In this document: piece after piece, positions 11,215-22,249 of the stretch
Numbering within the stretch: position 1 is the stretch's first letter
Layout of the letters: every line of letters starts with the position of its first letter
Notes under the pieces: model-generated
Told to the model about the DNA's origin: nothing
Database searches by the model: none
What the model saw: only the letters and a program-made list of their open reading frames with translations
Position numbers and translations under genes: made by a program
Assembly (NCBI GenBank): GCA_014529385.2
Contig: CM043951.1
Location: 111,311,469 to 111,375,468 of the forward strand
Reading direction: 5' to 3'
Origin: Adiantum capillus-veneris
Taxonomy: Eukaryota > Streptophyta > Polypodiopsida > Polypodiales > Pteridaceae
DNA length: 64,000 nucleotides

Positions 11215-12132
11215 TTAGCCTTGTGTAACATTCTCTTTCAAAGTGACCATAAATGCCACATCTGTTACAATATCCATCTCTTTGAGGATGTACAAATCGT
11301 CCACCTCTACGTCCACGAGTTCGGGCTCTCCCCTGCCTCTTTGGCTATAATCATTGTAACTTTGACTTTGTTGGTTTTGCCATTGACCTCTTCCAACATT
11401 GTTTCCATGACCATAGTTTCCTCTTCCACCTCTATTGTTTTCACGACCTCTAGAGTAAAATACCCGATCTCTGGAATTGTTATTTGATGTAGAAAGACGT
11501 GAATTTCCTAACTTCACCTCTTCTTGCAAACAAAGGTTTACTAACTCTTCAAAATCAGGAATGTGTCCTCGAACAGATATAGATGTATCCAATGACTTGT
11601 ATTCCGGTCCCAAACCATTCAATGTCACTGAAACTAAGTCATCATCTGGAACTTCAACATTAATGCTCGCAAGATCTTCCTATATTTGCTTTATCTCTGT
11701 CACATAATCTGATATGGATCTATTTCCTCGCCATACACAATGTAACCTTTGCTTCAAGTGAACTTTTCATGGTTCTGTATTGGAGCTGTTCATTCTTGCT
11801 AGTATCTCCCATGCTTCCTTTGGAGATTGAGCCTTCTTCACATGTGGTATAAAAAAGTCACTAATGCATAGTTAAACCCAATGCATCACTTTCCTTGAAT
11901 TCTCGATCCACTTCTTGTAAGCTTCTACTCCTGCTTGCCATGTTTTATGTGCTTCAACATTCTGTCTATTTGGTTCCAAACCAACCTCGGGACACTCTTG
12001 TTCACCTGTAATATAATCCCATAAACCTTTGCCCATGATAAAGTTCTCCATCCTGTAAGACCATATGTTGTAGTTCTCTCTGGTCAGCTTCTCTCCAACA
12101 ATCCATGTGACTTGAGTTGAACTTTCTGCCAT
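11215..12132 (-). pseudogene. Copia-B gag (disrupted)
   Basis: Starts MAESSTQVTWIVGEKLTREN with the copia gag motif NYNIWSYRMENFI. A stop follows after about 86 residues (near 11872). Further stops occur between 11640 and 11870. The frame is open again from 11628 through an Arg/Gly/Asn-rich linker. The zinc knuckle CNRCGIYGHFEREC is read in another frame near 11230-11280. At least three lesions make this gag non-functional. Confidence 0.8.
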
Positions 12133-13021
12133 CTTCACTCTCTCAATTTCTTTCAAAGGATTTTGATAAAATTTCGGCAGAGTTTCGTTTGTATTTGGAC
12201 AATATCTCAAGTGACAATCTCAACCAAAGTGCTCATAAACACTGACAGAAAATCTCTCACTGCCAAGGGAAAATCCATTGACTCACTTTGCCACAGACTG
12301 ACTCAGTACTATGCATAAATACTCTAAAACAATGTCCACATGGACCTGTATGCAAATGCAATCCATACGCTGTCCTGTACCACATATCCATACATCCACC
12401 TTCTTCCCATAGTCGTAAACGACATATGAGGTCTTTCGCGGGGCCAGTCGGGGGTTCGCTCCAATACCTAATCCACCTTGCCAAGGTACCAAATCTCCCA
12501 AGGCAAGGCTTCAAAAAACCTCACTCGACCCTCGTAAAGGTTGCAGTTTTCCAAAATACATTGACCGCATATCCATACATAACCACAAAGTACTCAATCT
12601 GACAATATAACCGCCTCAACTTCTTCCCACAACCTTTCTTACATAGGCGGCTGTCCATAACGGACCCACAACAACCAAAAATAATCTTCGATAACACAAT
12701 ATCATGATGCAAAAGCTCTATGTCGCTCTCCAAAACCTGTGTAAATGCTGAATTCTTCACCTGTAACCTGTAAATCTACTGCCGAGTGCAAAACTGGACA
12801 TCTCCTATGCTTGTGTGAGCTGGCTGTTTGCTGTAGAAAATTGCATATTTTGGAAAATCTGAGTATGCCAATGCGTTCGGAACGCCCAAAAACATAAAGA
12901 TAGACTCCTGGATCACTGTATTCCGAGTTCGGGTGAGGGAGTTCTGACCAAAAAACCTCTCTTTTTTGTTGTTTTCCAGAGCTGCAGAAACCTGTGTATT
13001 GACTGTAGCTCCTTAAATTGA
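12133..13021 (-). other. Copia-B 5' leader, no gene seen
   Basis: About 890 bp between the primer site and gag. Only short overlapping frames are present and no coding content was recognised. Confidence 0.6.
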
Positions 13022-13033
13022 GCTCTGATACCA
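13022..13033 (-). other. Copia-B primer-binding site (initiator tRNA-Met)
   Basis: On the minus strand it reads TGGTATCAGAGC, the standard copia site complementary to the 3' end of initiator tRNA-Met, three bases after the 5' LTR. Confidence 0.93.
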
Positions 13034-13036
13034 CTT

Positions 13037-13267
13037 TGTAGAGTGCGGAGGTGATGGAGAAGGTAGGAAAGAAGACTACACACACACACACCAACACACA
13101 TCGAGACACACACACACAATCGTTACCCTACAGCAGCCATTCAACGTGCTACTCTTCTCTTCTTCTCTTTTGAACTATTATCCAAAGTATATTTACAACA
13201 TATTATAGTCAGTGTCCAGCCGCCCATAGCACAATAGACATATTCTTTAACATCATATTCTTTAACA
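13037..13267 (-). repeat. Copia-B 5' LTR with duplicated terminus
   Basis: Matches the 3' LTR, but its outer end carries a second copy of the terminal CATATTCTTTAACA motif (13253-13267). The target duplication AGCAA lies beyond that extra copy, so the repeat was part of the LTR when it integrated or arose within it afterwards. Confidence 0.85.
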
Positions 13268-14318
13268 AGCAAGACCACCACCACCGAGGGCACCACAACA
13301 AGCACCACCCGTGCAAATCCTACAACCACCCATTCAACCACAACCACCACCACCACCACAACCTCTCATTCCACCCTTACCCCCACCACCAGTTGGCAAT
13401 CAAACAGTAAGCGTCATCAGTCTTGAAGGTAAAGGAAAGGAGAAAGTGGATGAGGATAAGACCAAAGTAAAAGGAGTAGATGCCATAGGGGTAAAACGTG
13501 CTAGGCATGGTGAATCTTCCCAAAAGGAAGAAAAGATGAAGACTAAAGGGGAATCTAGAAAAAAGCCGTCCAAGTCACGACGTAAAATTGACATTGTAGA
13601 TTTCTCTTTGGGTGAATGTTCTAAACCATATGATTTGGTTCAAGATGTTTCTGTGCAGGGCCCAAAAATTACCTGGCCCCAGTTACTCCACCTAGCACCT
13701 AGGGTGAGGAGACAATGGACAAAGATGGTTAGCACTAGACGACCAAAGCCAAAGATAGCTGGGGCTATCTCTGGGAGGAATCTAGATGACATACTACCAG
13801 TGATGGATGCTTACATCAAAGGGCAACACATCTCCAATATCTACATCGATGGTGGCGCACAAATATGCGTCATGATTGAAAAAATGATGCACCGTTTGGG
13901 TTTAGAGGTGAGTCGGCCGGCACCATGCCAAGCCAAAATGGAAAATAATTTAAAAGTTCAATGTGTTGGTGTCATAAATGCAGTTAGGATAAAGGCATTC
14001 AACACCGAGGTAGATGTGGACGTCTTTGTCATGCCACACAAAGGGGAGGGCTACCCTATCATTCTAGGGAGGCCTTGGCTTATGGCTATGAGAGCTAAGC
14101 AGGACTGGGACACCGGCATAATCCAGATGAAGGATGCAAAAGGGAGGCCAATATTTTACGACATGAAGATAGGTTGGCAATGCGACATGGATCTAGAAAC
14201 CTCTATGGATAAGTTTTTTAGTGGTGACTCTTCAACCACTTTAGAGGAGGAGTCAACAGTGAGTGAAGAAAGTGACAGTAGCATTGAGGTGATGGGGATC
14301 ATTCTCAAGGACCCTTAG
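13268..14318 (+). CDS. Gypsy-1 proline-rich linker and aspartic protease
   Basis: A continuation of Gypsy-1 after Copia-B. A proline-rich stretch is followed by a Lys-rich linker and then a retropepsin-like domain with IYIDGGAQICVM near 13845-13880 and YPIILGRPWLM near 14055. The active site reads Asp-Gly-Gly in place of the usual Asp-Thr/Ser-Gly. Gypsy-2 shows the same change, so it is a family trait and not damage. A single stop at 14316-14318 separates this frame from the reverse transcriptase. Confidence 0.8.
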
Positions 14319-14321
14319 AAG

Positions 14322-15702
14322 ATGGAGCAACCTGATGCCTCATCATCAAACCAAGGGGAGACACCAGGTATACAACCTCTGGTAGAAGAAAGTAAGCTAC
14401 ATCAAATTCTCTCTAGTGAGTTGTGTGGGAAGGAGCGTGAAGATTATATTTTGATGCTAAGTAATTTTACCACATTGTTCATTGATGAATATGATAAAAT
14501 CACTAGCATCACAGTAGTTCAACATCACATTAAGCTCAAGGAGGGAAGTAAACCTGTAGTGCAAAAGCTCAAGCGGCTAGGAGTAATTCAACAAGACGCC
14601 CTACTCAAAGAGGTGAGGAAATTGCTAGAAGCCGGTTTTATCTATCCTGTTCAAGACTCAGAGTGGGTTTCTCCAGTGGTAGTCACACCAAAGAAGAATG
14701 GTAAGTGGAGCGTTTGTGTTCATTACAAGCCTCTTAATGCAGCCACAAAGAGGGACCATTTTCCTCTTCCTTTTCAAGACGGAATACTCAATGAGGTAGC
14801 AAGACATGAGCGCTACATGGTATGTGATGGCTACTCAGGCTACTTCCAAATTAACATCGCTGAAGAAGATCAAAAGAAGACAACCTTCATCACACCATGG
14901 GGATGTTTTGCTTACAGAGTTATGCCTTTTGGTCTCACTAATGCTCCAGCCACTTTTCAGCGATATGTGACATTTGTTTTTCAGCCATTCTTTGGAAAAT
15001 CAATCCATGTTTTTATTGATGACTTTTGTATCTATAGCTCTCGCTCTCTTCATTTGGAGAAAGTTTATGAAGGTCTAGCTAGGCTACAAGCTTTGGGGGG
15101 CCAACTCAATGTGGAGAAATGCAGCCACATTGGTGAAAGCAAGGTTACTCTTCTTGGCCATGTGATCTCGGCCAATGGCATTGAAGCTGACCCAAGCAAG
15201 GTTCAAGCCTTGGTGGCTTTGACCTTTCCCACCACAACAAAGCAGTTGGTCTCTTTTCTTCAAAAGGTGAGGTATTTGAGTAGGTTCATTCACTTGCTCT
15301 CCCAAGTGGTTCTCCCTTTACAACAAGTTACCCATCAAGAGATCTTCACTTGGAGTGAAGAAAATGAACAACAATTCAATGAGGTAAAAAAAATTCTAGC
15401 TTCACTTCCCACCATAGCACCTCCAAAGTGGGACGAGCCATTTTATGTAAACCCTAGTGTGGGCAATGACACACTTGGGGCTGTATTGATGCTTGCTACC
15501 ACCAAATTTCGAAAAGGGATACACGGCAGTGGAACACATGGTGCTTGCATTAATGTTTGCTACCACCAAATTTTGTTCTTATTTATTATCTAGACCATTC
15601 ATAATCTTAACAATGGAAGAAGTATTTCCTTATGTAATGCAGCACATGGATGTTTCTTCTAGGATTTCCAAATGGCTCACAAGGCTGCAAGAGTTTGACT
15701 AG
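14322..15702 (+). pseudogene. Gypsy-1 reverse transcriptase and first RNase H
   Basis: Copies the element RNA into DNA. Motifs: VSPVVVTPKKNGKWSVCV, the template-grip region FITPWGCFAYRVMPFGLTN, and the catalytic FIDDFCIY near residue 231. FIDD replaces YxDD, a variant also present in Gypsy-2 (LIDDF). The gypsy RNase H begins with FTWSEENEQQFNEVKK, but the frame shifts near 15500 and continues at 15493-15702, where part of the domain is missing or scrambled (a repeated TTKF motif). Confidence 0.85.
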
Positions 15703-15705
15703 ACA

Positions 15706-16152
15706 ATGCAAGTGGAGAACTCCACAAGGGCTAGTCTAGGAGGTATTCTCACTCATCACCACTATGAAAAGAAGCTAAAGATAAAGCCAAATGATCAAGA
15801 TATTACACTCGTACTGGAAGTCCCTACGGTAGAGGAGGCTCACTCTCTTTTCTTTGATGGAGCCTACAAGAGGAAAGTGGACAAAGCTGCAACAAGAATT
15901 GTCATCTTCAACGAGCAAGGGGATAAAGTTTTCTCCATTGGGAATCTCTTGGATTCTCACTCTAACAATGAGGCAGAATATGCAGCCTTAACTCTTGGGT
16001 TAGAGTGGTGTGTGACACAGGGCATTCAACGGTTAAATGTATTTGGTGATGCCATGCTTTTAATAAAACAAATACAAGGAACTTGGGCTTGTAAAAATCA
16101 TAGCTTGCTAGGCCATTTGCGCAAAGTCAAGGAACTTTTAGGGAAATTTTAA
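15706..16152 (+). CDS. Gypsy-1 second (archaeal-type) RNase H
   Basis: Shows the type I RNase H signature of plant Tat elements: LFFDGAYKRKV (first Asp), NNEAEYAALTLGLEW (Glu) and VFGDAMLLIKQIQGTW (Asp). It lies between the first RNase H and the integrase, as expected for the lineage with two RNase H domains. It ends in a stop before the integrase frame. Confidence 0.85.
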   Translation: MQVENSTRASLGGILTHHHYEKKLKIKPNDQDITLVLEVPTVEEAHSLFFDGAYKRKVDKAATRIVIFNEQGDKVFSIGNLLDSHSNNEAEYAALTLGLEWCVTQGIQRLNVFGDAMLLIKQIQGTWACKNHSLLGHLRKVKELLGKF

Positions 16153-16189
16153 GTTTTACAATTACATCATGTCCCTCGAGCAGAAAATC

Positions 16190-17619
16190 AAGAAGCAGAT
16201 GCTCTAGCTAGAGAGAAGCTGCAAGATGTTTCAGTGGTGGATGCTATCAAGTTGAAGCTGCCTCTCTTCCAAGGTAGCGATGCTATGCCTAACATCATGA
16301 GTTTCTTGGACACAGGAGAGTGTCCTAATGATCTTACTAAGGGCCAAAAGCAGTGGCTTGTGCGCAAGGTAACAAAATACCGCCTTATCAATGACGGCCT
16401 CTACTGCAAGGGTAAGGATCAAATTCTTAGGCGTGTACCTCTCTCTAGAGAGATCACTGAAATCATTTCAAGTTGCCATGATGGTGTTTGCAAAGGACAC
16501 TTTGCACTTGACATCACTAGTAGAAAGATTCTACAAGCCGGGTTTGTATGGCCTAGTCTACATAGGGATGTGCATCATTGGTGTAAAACATGCAAGGAAT
16601 GTCAAAAGGCAGGGGATAGGAGGCTCACATATGAGCCATAGATTCCTATAATCTCATATGGACCATTTGAGAAATGGGGAATTGATGCTATTGGGCCTTT
16701 GCCAAGGAGCTAATCAGGTAAATTTTATATCATCATGGGTGTGGACTACATGACCAGGTGGGCTGAAGCAGTTGCCACCACCTGGATTACAACTAAGGAA
16801 GTGGCTAAGTTCGTATTTGAAAACATTTGTTGCCATTTTGGCACTCCTCTTGAAATAATTTCTGACAGGGGACCAGGTTTTAGAGGAGACCTTGTAGGAG
16901 AGCTAATGGAGAAGTTAGGTATCTCACGACGACACTCAACTCCGTACTACCCACAATGCAATGTTTTGGTGGAAAAGGTAAAGGGTATGATCTGCAAGAT
17001 CATCACTAAACATGTAAAAAATCACAAAAGTGATTGGGAAAAGCATCTTATGGCTACACTTTGGGCTTATCGCACTTCATTTCGCACATCCCTTGGGTTC
17101 ACACCATATCACTAATTGGTGTTTGGTAAGGAAGCCATTTTACCCATTGAAGTACAATTGGCTAGTCTCAGGGTGCTAGCTGGGTAGGTGGAACATCCTA
17201 ATGCTCATCTCCACAACCACATTCTTGATCTAGAGAGGCTTCAACTAGATAGAGAAGATGCTATCAATTATTATGCAGCACAGGCAGAGCAACGTCGACT
17301 TACCTTCAACAAGGGACTTAGGAAAAAAGCTCTCAAGAAAGGTATGTTGGTCCTACGGTATGATAACAGGTTTGACACTAGGAAGGATAAAAAGTTTTCA
17401 CCCAAATGGGAGGGACCATTTGTCATTAGAAAGCGCTACGCCAATGGCAGGTATCGATCGATGGATACAGATGGTAGGCTCCACAAAACACGTGTCAATG
17501 GATGGAGGTTGAAGCAGTACTTTTTGAGGTTTGATCAAGCACCTATGATGGAAATTCCTGAGGAGGGAGACTCCTCCACCTCAATCGAAGAAGGATCAAG
17601 TACAGCGCTAGAGGCATGA
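16190..17619 (+). pseudogene. Gypsy-1 integrase (disrupted)
   Basis: An HHCC zinc region lies near 16490-16610 (RDVHHWCKTCKECQKAG), then the core with WGIDAIGP, SDRGPGF and a downstream Glu in VLVEKVKG. The C-terminal part at 17188-17619 has the GPY/F-type motif KWEGPFVIRKRYANGRY. There is no chromodomain. Stops occur at about 16639, 16713, 17115 and 17187, so the enzyme is inactive. Confidence 0.82.
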
Positions 17620-17628
17620 ATACCTCTA

Positions 17629-17647
17629 GCCTTAGGGGGAGGGCTAA
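17629..17647 (+). other. Gypsy-1 polypurine tract
   Basis: TTAGGGGGAGGGCTAA directly before the 3' LTR start (TGAGGCAAG). This is the expected primer for second-strand synthesis. Confidence 0.7.
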
Positions 17648-18402
17648 TGAGGCAAGCTTTTCCATGCATGGGAAACACCAATATATTTTTGCCCTTTTAC
17701 CAGAAGATTTCCTATTATATAAGTTACTTTTGATTTTTTCTTCCTTTTTCACAAACGTTTCAGCCTTTATTAAATAAATAAGACTTAATATGCTAATCAA
17801 TCACGATGTAGCATAAATAAGTAAGCTTTCTTTGTTGATCTCTCTTTTGACCTTAAATATTAAATATATATATTCTAAATTACATTATATATTTTAGTAT
17901 TTTCTAATATATTTTTCATGTATGTATATTATTCCACCCTACCAAATATTTTATTCACTAGTTTTCATTTTCAAACCTCAACCCCACTTTCAAATTTCAA
18001 TAATACCTCCATCTAGATGATTGCCAATCTTTTCAAAACTCTAGGTCATGTTTTCATACACATGAAGGAGCTTACACTTGAAGGCAAGAGAGAAGTCCAC
18101 TCAAAGGGGACCACCAAAAGACTTTTGCAGCCACAAATAATACATTATTTGGCTGATTTTTTTAAGTAAAGAAGAACCCCGAATCTGAAGAAGCGTTCAA
18201 CATGAAAGATGTAGCTCGTGATCTCAACTTTTAGCTCAAATTTTTTCAGAATTTTTGGAGTTATGAACGCGGAGCTATGATTTTTGTAGTGGACCCCAGT
18301 TTTTTCATGTAATGGTGACACACGCCATCCCTAGTTTTCTTCCCTCTAGAATGGCTATGGTTCTACAAGTCTTCAAGCATGATTACAAGAGACAAGGCTC
18401 TT

Positions 18403-19721
18403 TTAACACTAGGTTGGTAACCTAACAGGACATAAAAGTGTCCTTTCAGGGTTTTGAAAAAAACCTCCAAAACCATAGTAGATCCACTCATTTTGTAAAA
18501 TCCTTTCATGAGGTTATAGTTCAAGGCCTCCTACACATGGAAAAAATAAGAAACTTGTAAAATTTCTCATCTTTTGGTCACACCAAGCCTCCAAAGTGGA
18601 TGGACCAGTACATTTTCATCAAAACAGTCATTTCTTATGTTTTGTTGCATAAAAATAAGATTAGGGATTTTTGTAGGACTTGAGATAAATTCCCTAGTTA
18701 ACTTAAATGGGTTGGTGATCAGAACCTATGATTGCTTCTCACTCACTATTTTTTGTTTCTCCAAAAGAAATAGGTAGAAAAAAGTTGAATTTTTACCATT
18801 CTACAAACCTATCATCAAAGTTTCTATAGCCACGCTCAATACAAATAATATATGCATGTTTTCTTAGTTCCCTATTGTCCTTTAGGTTCATAAGGAGCCA
18901 TGGAGCATGTCAAAAGAATAATACATCTCTTACCAAGGGGAATCTTGGGGACAAAGATGAAGTGCTAAATATAGCAAACATGAAAAAATTGGGTTCAACA
19001 TTATGAGTTGTAGAATCCCATAGAAACTATTCAATATCTAGCCAAATTTAATCCTTATGACTAGATATGGTTACTACCTACAAAATGCATGTAGTTGTCA
19101 CAAGAAACTAACAATATTGAAAAAGCTATACTTGATATACTAGAATGTTTCGTTTTCTTCTATAATTGAAAAAATCAACCATCGTTGTCTACTATGCAAA
19201 ATAGGGTATTAGGTGCCCCAAAACTCAAGGAATATTAGCTTTATGTTACAATATGCGACATAGAGAATCAAAAATGCATTTGGATATCATGAAAGCCACC
19301 AAAAAAATCATAGAAGAGCTAAAATTGGCTAAAAAACAGGATTTGACAATTTGTGTAATTTGGTCATAACTTACAACTTTAACATTTATTTCTCCCTAGA
19401 AGCATCAGGACATGTTGAGGACTACTAAAGATAGCTCTCTAGCATTAAAGACCTCACAAACATGAATTCTAGAGTGGTATAGTTGCAAAAAGTTGAAAAA
19501 AACCAAGAACAGGACCCGTTTTTTGACACAGTTTAGGTTGTGAAATGTTGTGCAAGGACAAGGTTAAAGATGGAATTCAAGATGGACAAAGGTTTTCAGC
19601 TCATGAGACAACTTTCTAGACAGATAGCACCTCCAAATCCATTTTGAAACTCTTGACATAATTCAAGGAAAATGGTCACTTCATAGGACATAAAAGTGTC
19701 CCATTACCAACCTAGTGTTAA
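18403..19721 (+). mobile_element. TTAA-flanked non-autonomous inverted-repeat element
   Basis: Outward TTAA at 18403-18406 and 19718-19721 encloses a 1311-bp unit with terminal inverted repeats CACTAGGTTGGTAA / TTACCAACCTAGTG (14 of 14). Just inside each end is the motif GGACATAAAAGTGTCC, near 18428 on the left and 19686 on the right, in the same orientation. No transposase frame is present (longest about 67 codons). TTAA target duplication with short terminal repeats is the hallmark of the piggyBac superfamily. A CACTA element would give a 3-bp direct duplication, which is not seen (TAA against TTA). Confidence 0.6.
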
Positions 19722-20095
19722 TGAGGTCCTGGCAAGTCTAGAGTGATTCTATCACCATTTTTGGAGGATCCATCCTCATCAACAATTATCCACCTTCGAC
19801 AACCTCTCTTATAATTTTCTTACCTCTCTCTTCTCTCCCTAATAAGCTTATGTCTAGCCAAAGCTAGACTATTGTAAATATCTCCTATCCTCTACATCCT
19901 ACCCACATTCTCTCTTCTTCTCTATCTATTGACTCTGGCATTTTAAATAATGAGGAGACAAGATGGGAGCCACAGCCACATGCACCCCATTTTCCTAGTC
20001 ACCAGAGTGGGACACTCGCCTCAATTAGAAATATTACTAAAACCTTCCCTCCTTCCCTATATAAGGAGGCCATGAGAGCTCACTAAAAGAAAAAG

Positions 20096-20132
<37 letters not shown>
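20096..20132. repeat. (CA)n microsatellite in Gypsy-1 LTR
   Basis: An uninterrupted CA run just downstream of the LTR TATA box. Confidence 0.95.
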
Positions 20133-20136
<4 letters not shown>

Positions 20137-21040
20137 TCCATACACACTCTTGTGCTACCTGCTTGTAGCATGAACCCTAATCACATAAACACAACACCAT
20201 CACCATGCACAAAAAAAATGAGCACCATACCTCCACACCACTTGTAATTAAGGATTGAAGGCACAATTTCAAGAAGAAGAAGGGTGGACACACTCATGAT
20301 ATTCCTCGCCATCAAGTCCCATTTCTCCATTATGCCTCCTACAATCTCGTTCCCTTCTTGTCTTCTTGCCATACACTACCTATTGTATTCATCTTTTGCA
20401 AGCAATCAACACACTCCATCTTGGTGCCATACCTTGTGTCGCTTTGGATACATCTCATTGTGAGTATGGTATATGCTTGTTCCTTGCCTTTTTTTTTTTC
20501 TGCTTATGTTAAGGTGTGGGGATTTGCCACCATACACACACACTCTCTCTCCCTCTCATATTCCTATCATCTTGCTACTTCCATCTTGAGGTGTGCGGAT
20601 TCGCCACCTCTTGTATGAGAAGTGAGCATACTTGCATGTATCCCTGACCTCATTATCTTCCTTACTACATGCACGAGTGGCGAGCCCATTCTCACTCACT
20701 CACCACTCCTCTCACCTTATTCTCTGACCACCCCATTCCACATTTGGGACGTGGATCTTGAAATTGTTTTCAATGGCATGTTTTATTGTGTATATGTATG
20801 CGTCCTAGCCGCATATCTTGCTAGGTGGTGCCCCTATTGTGTATCCCCCATGATGAGGCCATTGTGCATAGTCTTGGTGTAGAGGCCACCGGGTCTATTT
20901 TTCACTTCTGCCTCTCAATGTCACTAACAAATTGCAACACTTGATTTGATCAACGAGCATGGATACAATAGGGGTGCAATGGATTGAACATGACTTCTAA
21001 AGACATCTTCTAATTGCATGAAGTTACAACAAAAACACAC

Positions 21041-22130
21041 TCAGCCCTTTGCATTTGGTTTCTTTCTCTTCCTAAATGAATCAAGAGGTATATCCATTGT
21101 GGGACTTCCACCTAAGTTCTTGGGAGTTGATTTCTTGCGCTTTGGTGTTGGCTTCTTCCCCGCCGGAGGGGGTGTTTCTTTCACCGCATCTGCAACTGCC
21201 TCATCTGATGCTTCATCTCTAGTGTCCACACTTGGTGATGCTTTGGCACTCAACGGAGAACGCAACAACCTTCTTGGAGCTAGTTGTTGCCTAGGTGATT
21301 TGACTGCAAAAGACTTTGCCATCAAGATGTCTTCAACTACTCCACGTACTGCATCCCCTACGGCAGACTCCGTTTCAAGGGCTGGCTGCATCCCTCGAGT
21401 AGACTCCGCTTCAAGGCCTGGCTGCATCCCTGGGGTAATCAGGCCATTCTTCCTTGTGGAATGCATCGTCTTGTTGGAGCAAGCATGCGATGATTGTTCT
21501 ACAAAGCAAGCTATTTACAAAGTCTCACTTGGAGTATCCCAAAATACACACATAAATACTGATTTTGGTACCTACCAGTGGCCTGCGTAGAGACTCTCTC
21601 TGTTTTTGTCCTCAATGATTCTTGTATACAGGTCTCTGCTGCGATGTTTATACCTGCAAATGATTTCATTAAATGCAAGAGTTTAAACTACCAATGGAAA
21701 GTGGGTCTGCAATAGTAGTAGTAAACAATTGACACAGTGACTACCTGCACTTAATTCTTTCATCTCACTCTTCACCTTCAGACCAATCATATGCTTAGCT
21801 CTAGGGGGAACAAACATGTTGCAATCTAGTGCAACACAGTAGCCATAGTCCCTACATACATGCGCGAAGCATAGAATATGGTACACATGGGTGCAAGACA
21901 GGGAGAATACATCCAAGCTTCTGGCATCGAACGGGAATCCACATCCTACACAATGGTAGAACCCATTAAGTGCTACCTCGCTAATGCTCTGCTTAAAATC
22001 CACAGGAGGAAAAGGCTTCATCAAACTGGCTCCCACGTTATGTGAAGTCCTCTCCATGGTAACACAAAATTTAAAGTGCTCTGATTCCGGTGCTATGTTG
22101 GTCTCTACTTTGCAAGTAGTGCTTGTGAAA
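21041..22130 (-). CDS. RING-H2-like protein with basic tail, three exons
   Basis: Three minus-strand exons join through canonical phase-1 introns. The first ends at 21745 (GCAG|GTAGTC). The second is 21653-21576 (TTTGCAG| ... CACTG|GTAGGT). The third runs 21498-21041 (TTTGTAG|) and ends in a stop. Exon 1 holds a zinc motif CVGCGFPF ... LSCTHVYHILCF, i.e. C-x2-C then C-x-H-x2-H-x2-C as in RING-H2. The last pair, CVALDC, is C-x4-C, so the fold may be a variant. Exon 3 ends in a Lys/Arg-rich segment (KKPTPKRKKSTPKN, FRKRKKPNAKG) that looks like nuclear localisation signals. The upstream start is not fixed and may lie in the degenerate exons at 23.1-24.3 kb. A ubiquitin or SUMO ligase role is possible but unproven. 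Confidence 0.6.
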
Positions 22131-22249
22131 CAAAGAAGACAACACATCTAATTTAAGTCTCAATAACCCAACAAAAGCAGATTGCTGAAAAGAATATGCA
22201 ACATGAATCTTATCCCTTTATTTGCAAAACCACATATAAGACAAGCACT

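Larger units (their letters stand above)
7591..13267 (-). mobile_element. Copia-B: complete Ty1/copia element inserted in Gypsy-1 gag
   Basis: A minus-strand element bounded by LTRs at 13037-13267 (5') and 7591-7804 (3'). AGCAA is present on both sides (7586-7590 and 13268-13272), a perfect 5-bp target duplication. It carries a primer-binding site for initiator tRNA-Met, a broken gag and an unbroken pol frame. The two LTRs differ at only a handful of positions, so the insertion is fairly recent and younger than its Gypsy-1 host. Confidence 0.95.
4564..20917 (+). mobile_element. Gypsy-1: nested Tat-like Ty3/gypsy element
   Basis: An LTR retrotransposon with gag, protease, reverse transcriptase, RNase H, a second (archaeal-type) RNase H and integrase on the plus strand. 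The order and the extra RNase H are typical of the plant Tat lineage. The flanking sequence ATGT occurs at 4560-4563 and at 20918-20921, a plausible 4-bp (5 bp with one mismatch) target duplication. The reading frames contain several stops and shifts, so the copy is dead. It contains Copia-B in gag (7591-13267) and a TTAA-flanked element (18407-19717) in the 3' LTR. Without those two insertions it would be about 9.4 kb. Confidence 0.85.
17648..20917 (+). repeat. Gypsy-1 3' LTR, enlarged by insertion
   Basis: Shares its first about 430 bp (17648-18078) and last about 520 bp (20396-20917) with the 5' LTR. Its middle holds sequence absent from the 5' LTR, including the TTAA-flanked element at 18407-19717 and the promoter region. 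TATATAAGG at 20058-20066 sits about 30 bp upstream of a CA microsatellite and is the likely LTR TATA box. Without the insertion the LTR would be about 1.95 kb. Confidence 0.8.

Noticed and set aside
18403-19721. CACTA-superfamily element (termini begin CACTA)
   Set aside because: CACTA elements make 3-bp direct duplications. The adjacent bases are TAA and TTA, which do not match, whereas TTAA matches on both sides.
21018-21590. Plus-strand 190-codon frame
   Set aside because: It is the antisense of a three-exon minus-strand gene with in-frame splice sites and a basic tail. The plus-strand product has no protein-like features.
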